From the NCBI RefSeq assembly GCF_014637725.1, contig NZ_BMFC01000021.1, forward strand, positions 1 to 52,498: a DNA stretch of 52,498 bases. Reading direction: 5' to 3'. Below the pieces are notes generated by a model. It saw only the letters and a list, made by a program, of their open reading frames with translations. It made no database searches and had not been told where the DNA came from. Positions 34,584 to 42,910 of the stretch are shown in pieces. Made by a program: the position numbers and the translations under genes. Source of the stretch: Marivita lacus (GTDB lineage: Bacteria; Pseudomonadota; Alphaproteobacteria; Rhodobacterales; Rhodobacteraceae). Numbering within the stretch: the first letter of the stretch is position 1; every line of letters begins with the position of its first letter.

Positions 34584-36274
34584 GCCGCGACCTCTTTCCA
34601 TGCGGGGCCGTAGAGGTCGGTCGCTGCATCGGGCGTCAGGTATCCCAGCGCCACGTCCCGCGCGACGGCCTGTGCATCACGACTGGTCGCAGGGCCATAG
34701 CCACCGCCACCGGGGGTGTCGAGGCGCACGGCCTGTCCCTTGGTCAGCTTGATCCCGAGCATCTTTGAGGCCAGCGGCGGTGTCTTCCATCCGTCCGCCT
34801 GTTCATAATGAAAGACGTTCATCGCGCCGGTTCCGCCGCCCTGCACACCCTGCGGGGCAAAGCGACCGCGCTCGCCGAACAGGAAGGCTTCGGCGCTTTC
34901 CTCAAGCACTTCAATCTCGTAAGTCGCGCCCAACCCCCCGCGATGCTGGCCTGCGCCCGCGCTGTCCGGGCGCAGCGCCCATTGGCGGAACATAACCGGA
35001 TAGGCCGCTTCAAGGATCTCCATCGGCGGGATCGTCGCGGTAGAAATCGGCGCGTTGCCATGGTTGAGGCCGTCTGACTCGATGCTGCCGCCATGCCCGC
35101 CGCCATAAAAGCTGAACATCACCCAGCGTTGCCCGTTCGCCCGTTTGCCGGCAATGGAAAGCGCGTTGATCGTGCCATAGGCGTTGGCGACCACGCGGTC
35201 AGGGGCGGCTTGTGATGCGGCGCTGAAGATCACGTCGATCATGCGCAGGATGGTTTCGGTGTAGCCCCCGACCGGGGCCGGGAATTCCGCTGAAAGCAGT
35301 GACCCGTCCGGCACCCGCACGTCGATGGGGCGCATGACACCGGCATTTGCGGGCAGGTCGGGGAAGATGTGCTTGATCGCGACATAGGCCGTCGCAACCG
35401 CCGTGGGATAGGCGATGTTCACGGGGCCAGCCGTGACAGGTGCGGTGCCTGCGAAATCCAGCACCATCCGGTCGCCCTTGATCTCGAGCGCGACCTTGAT
35501 CGGCAGGGCCACATCGGTGATCCCGTCATTGTCGAGGTAATCCGTGGCTTCCCAACGGCCATCCGGCAGGCCTGACAGTTCCGAGCGCATCAGCGTTTCG
35601 GCCCGGTCGCCCAAGGCGACGAGCGCGGCAGAAACGGTCTCGGCGCCGTATTCGTCGAGCAACTCGTCCAGCCGTTTCACACCCAGGTCCAAGGCGCCCA
35701 GTTGCCCGTTCAGATCGCCCATCGCCGATTGCGGCAGGCGGGTGTTGCGCAACAGGATGTCGATGATGTCATGCTGGATCACCCCTGCGCGGGCCAGCTT
35801 CACGGGCGGCAGGATGAACGCCTCCTGGAAGGCCTCGGTGGCGGAGGGGTTGTAGTTGCCCGGCACGGCACCGCCCACATCGTGCCAGTGGCCGACGCTG
35901 GCAAGGTAGCAGAATAGTTCGCCGTTACGGAAATAGGGCCGCACCAGCCGCATGTCGGACAGGTGCGTGCCGCCGATATGGGCGTCGTTGAAGATGTAGA
36001 TGTCCCCGTCCGCCAGATCACCCGCCTCTGCCGCCTTGTCGATCACCGCTTTCACGGCAAAGGCCATGACGCCGACAAAGATCGGCAGGCCGGATTTGCC
36101 CTGCACCAGCGTGTCGCCTGAGGTGGCATGATAGAACCCGTGCGAGGCGTCATGCGCCTCGGCGATGATCGGGTTGAAGGCGGCGCGGAACAGGGTCGCG
36201 TCCATCTCGTCGGCGATCTGTTCCATGCGTCCTGCCAGAACGGCCAGGGTGATCGGGTCGATGGCGGCACTCAT
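34580..36274 (-). CDS. hyuB: Hydantoinase/oxoprolinase-family subunit B (HyuB-like)
   Basis: A 564-residue subunit B. Conserved segments are DPITLAVLAGRMEQIADEMD at the start, SHGFYHATSGDTLV, FNDAHIGGTHLSDMRLV, the SVGHWHDVGGAVPGN metal-like motif, and the C-terminal GQHRGGLGATYEIEVL and GGGGYGPATSRD. Together with HyuA it forms the heteromeric ATP-dependent hydrolase or carboxylase. Coupled by four-base overlaps on both sides. Confidence 0.87.
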   Translation of the reverse strand: MSAAIDPITLAVLAGRMEQIADEMDATLFRAAFNPIIAEAHDASHGFYHATSGDTLVQGKSGLPIFVGVMAFAVKAVIDKAAEAGDLADGDIYIFNDAHIGGTHLSDMRLVRPYFRNGELFCYLASVGHWHDVGGAVPGNYNPSATEAFQEAFILPPVKLARAGVIQHDIIDILLRNTRLPQSAMGDLNGQLGALDLGVKRLDELLDEYGAETVSAALVALGDRAETLMRSELSGLPDGRWEATDYLDNDGITDVALPIKVALEIKGDRMVLDFAGTAPVTAGPVNIAYPTAVATAYVAIKHIFPDLPANAGVMRPIDVRVPDGSLLSAEFPAPVGGYTETILRMIDVIFSAASQAAPDRVVANAYGTINALSIAGKRANGQRWVMFSFYGGGHGGSIESDGLNHGNAPISTATIPPMEILEAAYPVMFRQWALRPDSAGAGQHRGGLGATYEIEVLEESAEAFLFGERGRFAPQGVQGGGTGAMNVFHYEQADGWKTPPLASKMLGIKLTKGQAVRLDTPGGGGYGPATSRDAQAVARDVALGYLTPDAATDLYGPAWKEVAA

Positions 36275-36831
36275 TGCGCGCGGACCTCGGCCATGTCGTT
36301 CCAGACGTCCTGACGCTGGATTTTGTCACGCGCGATCTCGAACCGGTCAATAAATCGGATGCCCTCGAACGGCGTGCCATCCATCCATTCGCCGTACAGC
36401 GTGCCACGGGCATAGACGACAGCCACACCGCCGCTGTGCAACGCGTCGAACCCGTCATAGGTCTTTTTGACGAACCGATAGCGGCCCTTGGACCAGTCGA
36501 TCAGTTCGGAGAGTTCTGTCATCGGCCGGGTGCCGGGGAACACCATCTGGAACCCGACGCCCAGCGTCGTCTTCGCCGTGTCCAGATCACGGGCTTCCAT
36601 CGCCGCAAGGTAGGCGCGCACGATCTGGGTTGGATCGGGCAGGGCGGGTGCTGGTTTGCGGTGCTGCCCACCGCGGGCATAAGCCTCGGACGGGTATTCG
36701 TGCAGCATCACCGTGATCGCCTCGTCCGGTGCCGGAACGACAAAGCGAATCGCATCGGTGAGGGCGGTTGTCAGGCGTGATTTCTCGGTCGGGCTATATC
36801 CTTCAAGGATATGTGCTTCCACGATTGGCAT
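36271..36831 (-). CDS. Fusion of a 4-oxalocrotonate-tautomerase-like domain and a SnoaL-like domain
   Basis: A 186-residue protein. Residues 1-58 resemble the tautomerase superfamily: the chain begins Met-Pro-Ile-Val, giving an N-terminal catalytic Pro after Met removal, then SPTEKSRLTTALTDAI and the VMLHEYPSEAYARGG end. Residues about 70-186 look like an NTF2/SnoaL-type alpha+beta-barrel (IVRAYLAAMEARDLDTA; RFVKKTYDGFDALHSGG; GIRFIDRFEIARDKIQRQ). GGGGAGGG precedes the ATG at 36831. It is the first gene of the eight-gene minus-strand operon. Possible role: isomerise an unsaturated or keto acid made in the pathway. Confidence 0.75.
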   Translation of the reverse strand: MPIVEAHILEGYSPTEKSRLTTALTDAIRFVVPAPDEAITVMLHEYPSEAYARGGQHRKPAPALPDPTQIVRAYLAAMEARDLDTAKTTLGVGFQMVFPGTRPMTELSELIDWSKGRYRFVKKTYDGFDALHSGGVAVVYARGTLYGEWMDGTPFEGIRFIDRFEIARDKIQRQDVWNDMAEVRAQ

Positions 36832-36859
36832 ATGGCCCTCCCCAAAATCTGCACTTTTC

Positions 36860-36891
36860 GTATAACAGGTTTTGGTATATTGAAAGACCAA
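36860..36891. promoter_or_regulatory. Candidate GntR/HutC operator between the divergent catabolic operons
   Basis: The 130-base divergent gap contains TTGGT (36872-36876) and ACCAA (36887-36891) as a 20-base inverted repeat, and GTATA at 36860 and again at 36875. HutC-type regulators bind short palindromes with GT-x-TA-type half sites. The AT-rich stretch around it may hold both promoters. Confidence 0.4.
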
Positions 36892-36961
36892 CAATCGAAG
36901 AATCTTCGCCGGATCACCAAAGCGACCGCGAAGATCGCCAACCAACAGGGGCCGCGCTGTC

Positions 36962-37756
36962 GTGTCGATCAATGCGCATTCCGGACTTCCAGAAGGCGGC
37001 AAGGCGCGCCGGGTTTACCTGTTGCTGCGCGACGAAATATCAAACGGCGCCTTCAAGGACGGCACGCGCCTGCCCGGCGAGCACAAGCTGGCCGAGCAGT
37101 TCGATGTATCCCGCATCACGATCCGCCGCGCGCTGGAGGCTTTGGCTGCCGATGGCTGGATCGAGAAAAAGACCGGTGCCGGGTCGGTTGTTCGGACGCA
37201 GGAACAGGCGGGCCAACGCCTGTCCGCCGATTTCGCAACGCTGATCCCGCATCTCGTTGAGATGGACCGCAAGACAACTGCGCGGCTCTTGTCCTTTTCC
37301 TATGACAGCGCCCCTGCTGCGGTGGCCCAAGCGCTGGGCATTCCCGAAGGTGCGGATGTGCAAAAGGCGGTGCGCGTGCGGTCCTCGGGGGGCACGCCGT
37401 TTTCGCACCTCACCACCTATGTGCCGAAAGACATCGCGCTCAGCTATGACGAGGCCGATCTAGCGACGCAGCCGCTTTTCCGTCTCTTGGAGCGCAGCGG
37501 TGTGAGCGTGGAAAGTGCGCATCAGACCGTGACTGCCGCGCTTGCGACGCCGGATGTGGCCGAGGCGCTGGAGGTGTCTGTCGGATCGCCGCTGTTGTTC
37601 GTGCAGCGCATCGTCCGTGATGCGGGCGGGCAGGGGGTGGAGCATCTGTCCGCGCTCTATCGCCCTGATCTGTTCCGGCTCGAGATGGACTTGGCCCGTG
37701 TCGGCGCTGGCGAAGCGCGGCACTGGGAACCGGTGATCGGGGGCACATCGTCATGA
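36962..37756 (+). CDS. GntR-family (HutC subfamily) transcriptional regulator
   Basis: A 264-residue regulator with an N-terminal winged helix-turn-helix (about 15-85: YLLLRDEISNGAFKDGTRLP, FDVSRITIRRALEALAADG) and a C-terminal UTRA ligand-binding domain (about 105-250: PFSHLTTYVPKDIA, LLFVQRIVRDAGG, SALYRPDLFRLEMDL). The start is GTG at 36962. Being divergent from the eight-gene operon and coupled by a four-base overlap to the leuC-like gene, it most likely represses both units and is released by a pathway acid. Confidence 0.88.
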   Translation: MSINAHSGLPEGGKARRVYLLLRDEISNGAFKDGTRLPGEHKLAEQFDVSRITIRRALEALAADGWIEKKTGAGSVVRTQEQAGQRLSADFATLIPHLVEMDRKTTARLLSFSYDSAPAAVAQALGIPEGADVQKAVRVRSSGGTPFSHLTTYVPKDIALSYDEADLATQPLFRLLERSGVSVESAHQTVTAALATPDVAEALEVSVGSPLLFVQRIVRDAGGQGVEHLSALYRPDLFRLEMDLARVGAGEARHWEPVIGGTSS

Positions 37757-39153
37757 GTGGGCGCCGTCTTCTCGACAAGCTGTGGGATGCCCATGAAATC
37801 CTGCGCCGCGAAGACGGGACCAGCCTGCTTTGGGTGGATCGGCATCTCGTGCACGAAGGCTCGCATCACGCCTTTGCCAAGATCGCGGAACGCGACCTGC
37901 CCGTGGCCGAACCCGGCCTGACCTTTGGCGTTGCCGACCACTACGCACCGACCCGTGGTGGCCCTGCGACGGATGCGATTGCGCGGATGATCGACACGCT
38001 TTCGGAGAATACGGCGAAGCACGGCATCACCTGTTTCGGTCTCGACGATCCCCGTCAGGGCATCGTGCATGTGATCGGCCCGGAACAAGGCCTGACCCTG
38101 CCGGGCCTGCTCATCAATTGCGGTGACAGCCACACCTCGACCCACGGCGCGTTCGGGGCCTTGGCCTTTGGCATTGGTGCCACGGAAGTGGCGCATGTGC
38201 TGGCGACGCAAACGGTCTGGCAGAAAAAGCCCAAGGCGATGCGGATCGACGTGACCGGGCGTCTTGGGCCGGGGGTCGGGGCAAAGGACCTGGCGCTGGC
38301 GTGGATCGCCAAGCTGGGGGCCGATGGCGCGCGGGGTCATGCGATTGAATATACGGGCGCGGCTGTACGGGCGATGTCGATGGAAGGGCGCATGACGCTG
38401 TGCAACCTGTCCATCGAAGGCGGTGCCCGGTTCGGCATGATTGCGCCGGATGAGACCACGTTTGACTATGTGAGGGGACGGCCATTTGCGCCGACCGGAG
38501 CGGAGTGGGATCGCGCGGTTGAGCTATGGTCACTGCTGCCATCCGACTCCGACGCGGAGTTCGAAACCACAGTCTCCCTCGACGCTTCCGAGATCGCGCC
38601 CATCGTGACATGGGGCACGTCGCCCGAAGACGCCTTGCCGGTGACGGCCACCATTCCCGACCCCTCGCTTTTGCAGGGCAGTGCGGCGGATCGCGCGCGC
38701 AATGCGCTGGACTACATGGGTCTGACCGCCGGTCGCGCGCTGACCGAGATTGCCGTGGATCAGGTGTTCATCGGCTCTTGCACCAATGCCCGCATCGAAG
38801 ACCTGCGCGCGGCGGCCGCCGTTCTGGCCGGTCGGCGCGCCAAGGTGCCGGGCATCGTGTCGCCCGGGTCGCAACTGGTGAAAGCACAGGCCGAGGCCGA
38901 AGGGCTGGACCGCATCTTTACCGACGCAGGTCTCGACTGGGTCGGGTCGGGGTGTTCGATGTGTGTCGCGATGAACGGCGATCACGTGGAGCCGGGCAAG
39001 CGCTGCGCCTCGACCACCAACCGCAACTTCCGGGGTCGTCAGGGGCGCGGCGCGCGGACGCATCTGATGTCGCCTGCGATGGTGGCGGCGGCGGCGGTGA
39101 CCGGGCATCTGACTGATGTGCGCGATCTTTTGCGCGGGCGCGAGGTCGCATGA
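37753..39153 (+). CDS. Aconitase-superfamily hydratase large subunit (LeuC-like)
   Basis: A 466-residue large subunit with the [4Fe-4S] ligands Cys343 (FIGSCTNARIEDL), Cys401 and Cys404 (GSGCSMCVAMNGD), the INCGDSHTSTHGAFGALAFG segment, and VDRHLVHEGSHHAF near the N-terminus. It hydrates or dehydrates malate-type dicarboxylates. The sequence is close to 3-isopropylmalate dehydratase, but its place in a GntR-controlled catabolic locus with a malate-type lyase and TRAP importer argues for a related hydratase (for example dimethylmaleate, citraconate or maleate hydratase) rather than leucine synthesis. Confidence 0.82.
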   Translation: MSGRRLLDKLWDAHEILRREDGTSLLWVDRHLVHEGSHHAFAKIAERDLPVAEPGLTFGVADHYAPTRGGPATDAIARMIDTLSENTAKHGITCFGLDDPRQGIVHVIGPEQGLTLPGLLINCGDSHTSTHGAFGALAFGIGATEVAHVLATQTVWQKKPKAMRIDVTGRLGPGVGAKDLALAWIAKLGADGARGHAIEYTGAAVRAMSMEGRMTLCNLSIEGGARFGMIAPDETTFDYVRGRPFAPTGAEWDRAVELWSLLPSDSDAEFETTVSLDASEIAPIVTWGTSPEDALPVTATIPDPSLLQGSAADRARNALDYMGLTAGRALTEIAVDQVFIGSCTNARIEDLRAAAAVLAGRRAKVPGIVSPGSQLVKAQAEAEGLDRIFTDAGLDWVGSGCSMCVAMNGDHVEPGKRCASTTNRNFRGRQGRGARTHLMSPAMVAAAAVTGHLTDVRDLLRGREVA

Positions 39154-39797
39154 GCGGGTGGACCACACATACCGGCCCGGCCGTGGCGCTGGATCGCGAG
39201 AACGTGGATACGGATCAACTGATCCCGGCACGATTCATGTCGACGCCGCGTTCCGAAGGTTACGGGCCTTTCCTGCTGCACGACATGCGCCATGACAGCG
39301 ACGGCACACCTGTGTCGGACTTCCCGTTGAACATGGTGCCCAACGCCAGCATCCTGATCTCACGCCGCAATTTCGGCAGCGGATCGTCGCGCGAGGCCGC
39401 CGTTTACGCGCTGGTCGATTTCGGCATCCGCGTCGTGATCGCGCCCAGCTTTGGCGATATCTTCGCCAGCAATTCGGTGAACAACGGCCTGCTGCCCGCG
39501 CGGGTGTCCGAGGCCGATGTGGACGCGGCGATCGCATTGCTCGCCGATGGCCCGCAAGAGGTGAGCGTTGACCTGATCGACCGAAAAATTCGGCTGGGCA
39601 ACACCACACTGGACGTCACGCTCGACGATGTCTGGCAGCAGAAACTGATCAATGGTTGGGACGATATCGACCTGACCCAGACCCATAAACAGGCTATCGC
39701 GGCATTCCGTGCGCAGCACGTGCAAGGCAAACCGTGGGCCGTACCAGTCCAACAGACCGACTTCAGAAGAGCGGGGCGGGACACCGTTTCGCAGTAA
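39150..39797 (+). CDS. Aconitase-superfamily hydratase small subunit (LeuD-like)
   Basis: A 215-residue swivelling-domain subunit. LDRENVDTDQLIPARFM, RRNFGSGSSREAAVYAL and APSFGDIFASNSVNNGLLP are the LeuD signature segments; the Gly-Ser-Gly-Ser-Ser-Arg-Glu loop holds the substrate-binding Ser/Arg. It overlaps the large-subunit gene by four bases. The specificity loop cannot be read reliably by eye, so the substrate stays open. Confidence 0.82.
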   Translation: MSGWTTHTGPAVALDRENVDTDQLIPARFMSTPRSEGYGPFLLHDMRHDSDGTPVSDFPLNMVPNASILISRRNFGSGSSREAAVYALVDFGIRVVIAPSFGDIFASNSVNNGLLPARVSEADVDAAIALLADGPQEVSVDLIDRKIRLGNTTLDVTLDDVWQQKLINGWDDIDLTQTHKQAIAAFRAQHVQGKPWAVPVQQTDFRRAGRDTVSQ

Positions 39798-39837
39798 CAC
39801 AGGCCATGATGGCCGAAGGGTGTAGGAGGAACTATCC

Positions 39838-40851
39838 ATGACGATGAACTTGCTCAAAGGCTGCGTTGCCGGTGGGGTGCTGCTTGGGTCCGTGGCCCAT
39901 GCGGAAGAGACGATAACGGCGGTGCACGCGTTTCCCGAAACTCTGATCTATACGCAAAGCTTCCTGTCCTTCGTGGACAAGGTGAACGAAGCCGGTGCGG
40001 GCGTGATCCAGATCGAAGTGCGCGGCGGCCCCGAGGCCATCGGCATGATGCAGCAGCCCGACGCGGTGCGCGATGGCATCGTCGACATGGTCTACACGCC
40101 CGGTTCGTTCTACGGCGGTGCGCTGCCCGAGAAAGATGCGCTTGTGGCATCGAACCTGACCGCCATCGAGACGCGCCAGAACGGCGGGCTCGATTTGATC
40201 GACCGAATCCACCAGGAGCGGATGGGGGTGAAATACCTTGGCTGGTTCGACAGCGGTGTGTGCTACAACCTCTGGACCCGCGATGAGCCGTCGTTTGATG
40301 CGGATGGCAACCTCGAAGTCGAGGGTCTGCGTCTGCGCGGCAATGCTGTCTACAACGCGTTCTTCACCAACTACCTGCAAGCGCAGGTGATCGACCTGCC
40401 GACCGGAGAAGTCTATTCGGCGCTGCAGAACGGCGTGGTCGACGCAACCGGCTGGACCCAGATCGGCCTGATCGACCTCAAGTGGAACGAGTTCCTGAAC
40501 TACCGGATCGAGCCCTGCTTCTTCTCGACCGACCTTGGCGTGATCGTGAACCTCGACACATGGAACGGTCTGAGCGACGAGGCCAAGGGTATTCTTCAGA
40601 ACACCGCGATGCAGCACGAGATCGACAGCGTGAACGCGCTTCGCACCAAGCGGGACGAGGATTTCGCAGCGCTTGATGCCGCCGGCATGACGGTGGTTGA
40701 ACTCGAAGGTGAGGCCAAGGCCAACTACCTTGCCGCTGCCCGTGAAACCACCTGGGCACGCATGAAGGAGCTGATGGAAGCGACACCGACAGCCGTTGCC
40801 GGCTATGACGACCTGATCGCCAAGTTCTACGATCCGGCTGCCGACAACTAA
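39838..40851 (+). CDS. dctP: TRAP transporter substrate-binding protein (DctP family)
   Basis: A 337-residue DctP-type protein. A signal peptide (LLKGCVAGGVLLGSVAHA) precedes the mature start EETITAVHAFPETL. The family segment around LRLRGNAVYNAFF with its organic-acid-binding Arg, and the GEVYSALQNGVVDATGW helix are present. AGGAGG precedes the ATG. TRAP systems import carboxylates using the sodium gradient, so this one probably takes up the acid degraded by the locus. Confidence 0.88.
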   Translation: MTMNLLKGCVAGGVLLGSVAHAEETITAVHAFPETLIYTQSFLSFVDKVNEAGAGVIQIEVRGGPEAIGMMQQPDAVRDGIVDMVYTPGSFYGGALPEKDALVASNLTAIETRQNGGLDLIDRIHQERMGVKYLGWFDSGVCYNLWTRDEPSFDADGNLEVEGLRLRGNAVYNAFFTNYLQAQVIDLPTGEVYSALQNGVVDATGWTQIGLIDLKWNEFLNYRIEPCFFSTDLGVIVNLDTWNGLSDEAKGILQNTAMQHEIDSVNALRTKRDEDFAALDAAGMTVVELEGEAKANYLAAARETTWARMKELMEATPTAVAGYDDLIAKFYDPAADN

Positions 40852-40857
40852 GACACT

Positions 40858-40883
40858 TGGGCCGGGGCAGGCGCCCCGGCCCA
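40858..40883 (+). terminator. Hairpin between dctP and dctQ (mRNA stabiliser or attenuator)
   Basis: An 11-pair perfect stem, TGGGCCGGGGC with GCCCCGGCCCA around AGGC, lies seven bases after the dctP stop. No T-tract follows. It is the third such hairpin after a binding-protein gene in this window. Confidence 0.6.
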
Positions 40884-40906
40884 CCCTCATTCGAACGGAA
40901 CATTCC

Positions 40907-41413
40907 ATGCGCGCCGTGATCCGGGCCTATGACGCCCTTTTGTACACGATGGCTTTCATCGCAGCCCTGACCCTGGTCTGGCTGATGGTGTCGGTGGTCG
41001 TGTCCGTGCTGATGCGCAATCTGGGGATGCAGCCCTTCGCGTGGCTGTTCACCTCGGCCGAATACGGCATTCTGTACATGACGATGCTCGGTGCGCCCTG
41101 GCTGGTGCGCGAAAAGGGCCATGTTCATATCGAACTGGTCACCGCCGCCTTGCCGCCCAGCTTGCGACGGTTTGTCAGCCGGTTTGTGGCGGCGCTCTGC
41201 GTGTTCGTCTGCGTGATCCTGGCGTGGTACGGGCTGCAATTGTTCCTGACCAATATCGAGCGCAACAATTTCGACGTGCGCGCCTACTACTATCCCCGTT
41301 GGCTTCTGACCGTGACCTTTCCCATCGCCTTTTCCGTCATGGCGATCGAATTCTCCCGGTTCGTGTTCGGGTCAGACCTCATGCACTCGGGTGAAGCGGG
41401 GATTCACGAATAA
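40907..41413 (+). CDS. dctQ: TRAP transporter small permease (DctQ family)
   Basis: A 168-residue protein with four hydrophobic helices: LYTMAFIAALTLVWLMVSVV, a second containing GILYMTMLGAPWLVREKGHV, a third FVAALCVFVCVILAWYGLQL and a fourth WLLTVTFPIAFSVMAIEF. The REKGHVHIELV motif is the DctQ hallmark. Its stop overlaps the dctM start by one base (TAATG). Confidence 0.87.
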   Translation: MRAVIRAYDALLYTMAFIAALTLVWLMVSVVVSVLMRNLGMQPFAWLFTSAEYGILYMTMLGAPWLVREKGHVHIELVTAALPPSLRRFVSRFVAALCVFVCVILAWYGLQLFLTNIERNNFDVRAYYYPRWLLTVTFPIAFSVMAIEFSRFVFGSDLMHSGEAGIHE

Positions 41414-42723
41414 TGGAATGGTTCGAAGCGCTTGGTCTGCTGGTTGGCAGCATCATGGTTCTCATGGCGCTGGGCATGCCCGTGGCGCTGGCGTTTCTGG
41501 CGGCGAACATCATCGGCGCATGGGTGTTCATGGGTGGAGAGCGCGGGGTTGTCGCGCTTCTGAACAACGGCTGGGGCGCACTGACGATCTTTGCGCTTGT
41601 GCCGATCCCTCTTTTTCTGCTGATGGGCGAGATATTCTTCCAGACCGGGCTGGGAAGTCGCATGTTCTCGGCCATCGACAAGCTGCTCGGGCGCCTGCCG
41701 GGGCGGCTGAGTTATGTCACCGTGATCGGCGGCACCGGGTTTTCCACGCTGTCGGGGTCGTCCATGGGGTCAACCGCGCTTCTCGGGTCGCTGATGGTGC
41801 CCGAGATGAACCTGCGCGGGTACAAAAGCCACATGTCCATCGGTCCGATCCTTGGCACAGGTGGGCTTGCCATCATCATCCCGCCCTCGGCGCTGGCGGT
41901 TCTCTTGGCGACACTTGCCAAGATCGACGTTGGGGCGTTGCTGATCGCCGGGGTCATACCGGGGCTGATATTGGCCGGATTCTATATCGCCACGATCTAT
42001 ATCCAGACCCGCATCGACCCCGATGCGGCCCCCGCCTATGACGTGGACCCGATGTCCGCAGGCGAAAAGATCGCCGTTCTGATGCGCGACGTGGTGCCGA
42101 TGATCGGCCTTATGGTGGTCATCGTCATCATGATGATCAACGGCATCGTGACCCCCTCCGAAGCGGCGGCCTTCGGTGCGCTGGGCGTGCTGATCCTGGC
42201 CGCGTGTTATCGCTGCCTGACATGGGACTCGATCAAGAAATCGGTGCGCGGCGCGCTTCGCGTGACGCTGATGGCCTACCTGATCGTCTTCGGGTCCGCG
42301 ACGTTCAGCCAGCTTCTGGCGTTTTCCGGCGCATCGCGTGGGTTGATCAATTGGGCCACCGGGTTCGATCTGGACCCGACGCTGATGCTTCTGGTGATGT
42401 TCGGCGTGCTGCTGGTGCTGGGGATGTTCATGGAGCAGATCTCGATCATGCTGCTCACCGTGCCGATCTTCTTTCCCCTGGCGGCGACCCTGGGTTTTGA
42501 TCCGATCTGGTTCGGTCTTATCATGCTGCTGGCGCTGGAAATCAGCTTTACCACCCCACCTTTCGGGTTGCTCTTGTTCGTCATGAAAGGTGTGGCACCG
42601 CCAAACACGACCATGCGCGAGATCTATCGCGCCGCGTTCCCGTTCATCCTGTGTTCGCTTCTGGTGGTGGCACTTTTGATCATATTCCCGATTCTGGCCA
42701 CGTGGCTGCCCGGCCTTGGTTAG
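41413..42723 (+). CDS. dctM: TRAP transporter large permease (DctM family)
   Basis: A 436-residue membrane protein with about 12 helices. Family segments are MALGMPVALAFLAANIIGAW, PLFLLMGEIFFQTGLGSRMF, GTGGLAIIIPPSALAVLLA and the C-terminal ALEISFTTPPFGLLLFVMKG. It is the ion-coupled channel of the TRAP system and the last gene of the plus-strand catabolic unit. Confidence 0.9.
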   Translation: MEWFEALGLLVGSIMVLMALGMPVALAFLAANIIGAWVFMGGERGVVALLNNGWGALTIFALVPIPLFLLMGEIFFQTGLGSRMFSAIDKLLGRLPGRLSYVTVIGGTGFSTLSGSSMGSTALLGSLMVPEMNLRGYKSHMSIGPILGTGGLAIIIPPSALAVLLATLAKIDVGALLIAGVIPGLILAGFYIATIYIQTRIDPDAAPAYDVDPMSAGEKIAVLMRDVVPMIGLMVVIVIMMINGIVTPSEAAAFGALGVLILAACYRCLTWDSIKKSVRGALRVTLMAYLIVFGSATFSQLLAFSGASRGLINWATGFDLDPTLMLLVMFGVLLVLGMFMEQISIMLLTVPIFFPLAATLGFDPIWFGLIMLLALEISFTTPPFGLLLFVMKGVAPPNTTMREIYRAAFPFILCSLLVVALLIIFPILATWLPGLG

Positions 42724-42910
42724 ATTACCATGCTGTGACAGCTGTGAAGACGTTGCCGAAGAGCGAGTCCGCGCGTGTCTCTGCGCATGGCGTTCAAACA
42801 ATGCCTTCAAAAAGCCCAGAAAACAGGCATTCCGCAATTTTTTTGAGCGAAAACTCCCGGTTGGCGCGTGATCGGCTTGCGTGTCCGACGCTGTTGCGCA
42901 AGCGTAAACC

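Noticed and set aside
37753-39797. Leucine-biosynthetic leuCD
   Set aside because: Sequence is LeuCD-like, but coupling to a GntR regulator and TRAP genes and the absence of leuB nearby make a catabolic hydratase more likely; not excluded.
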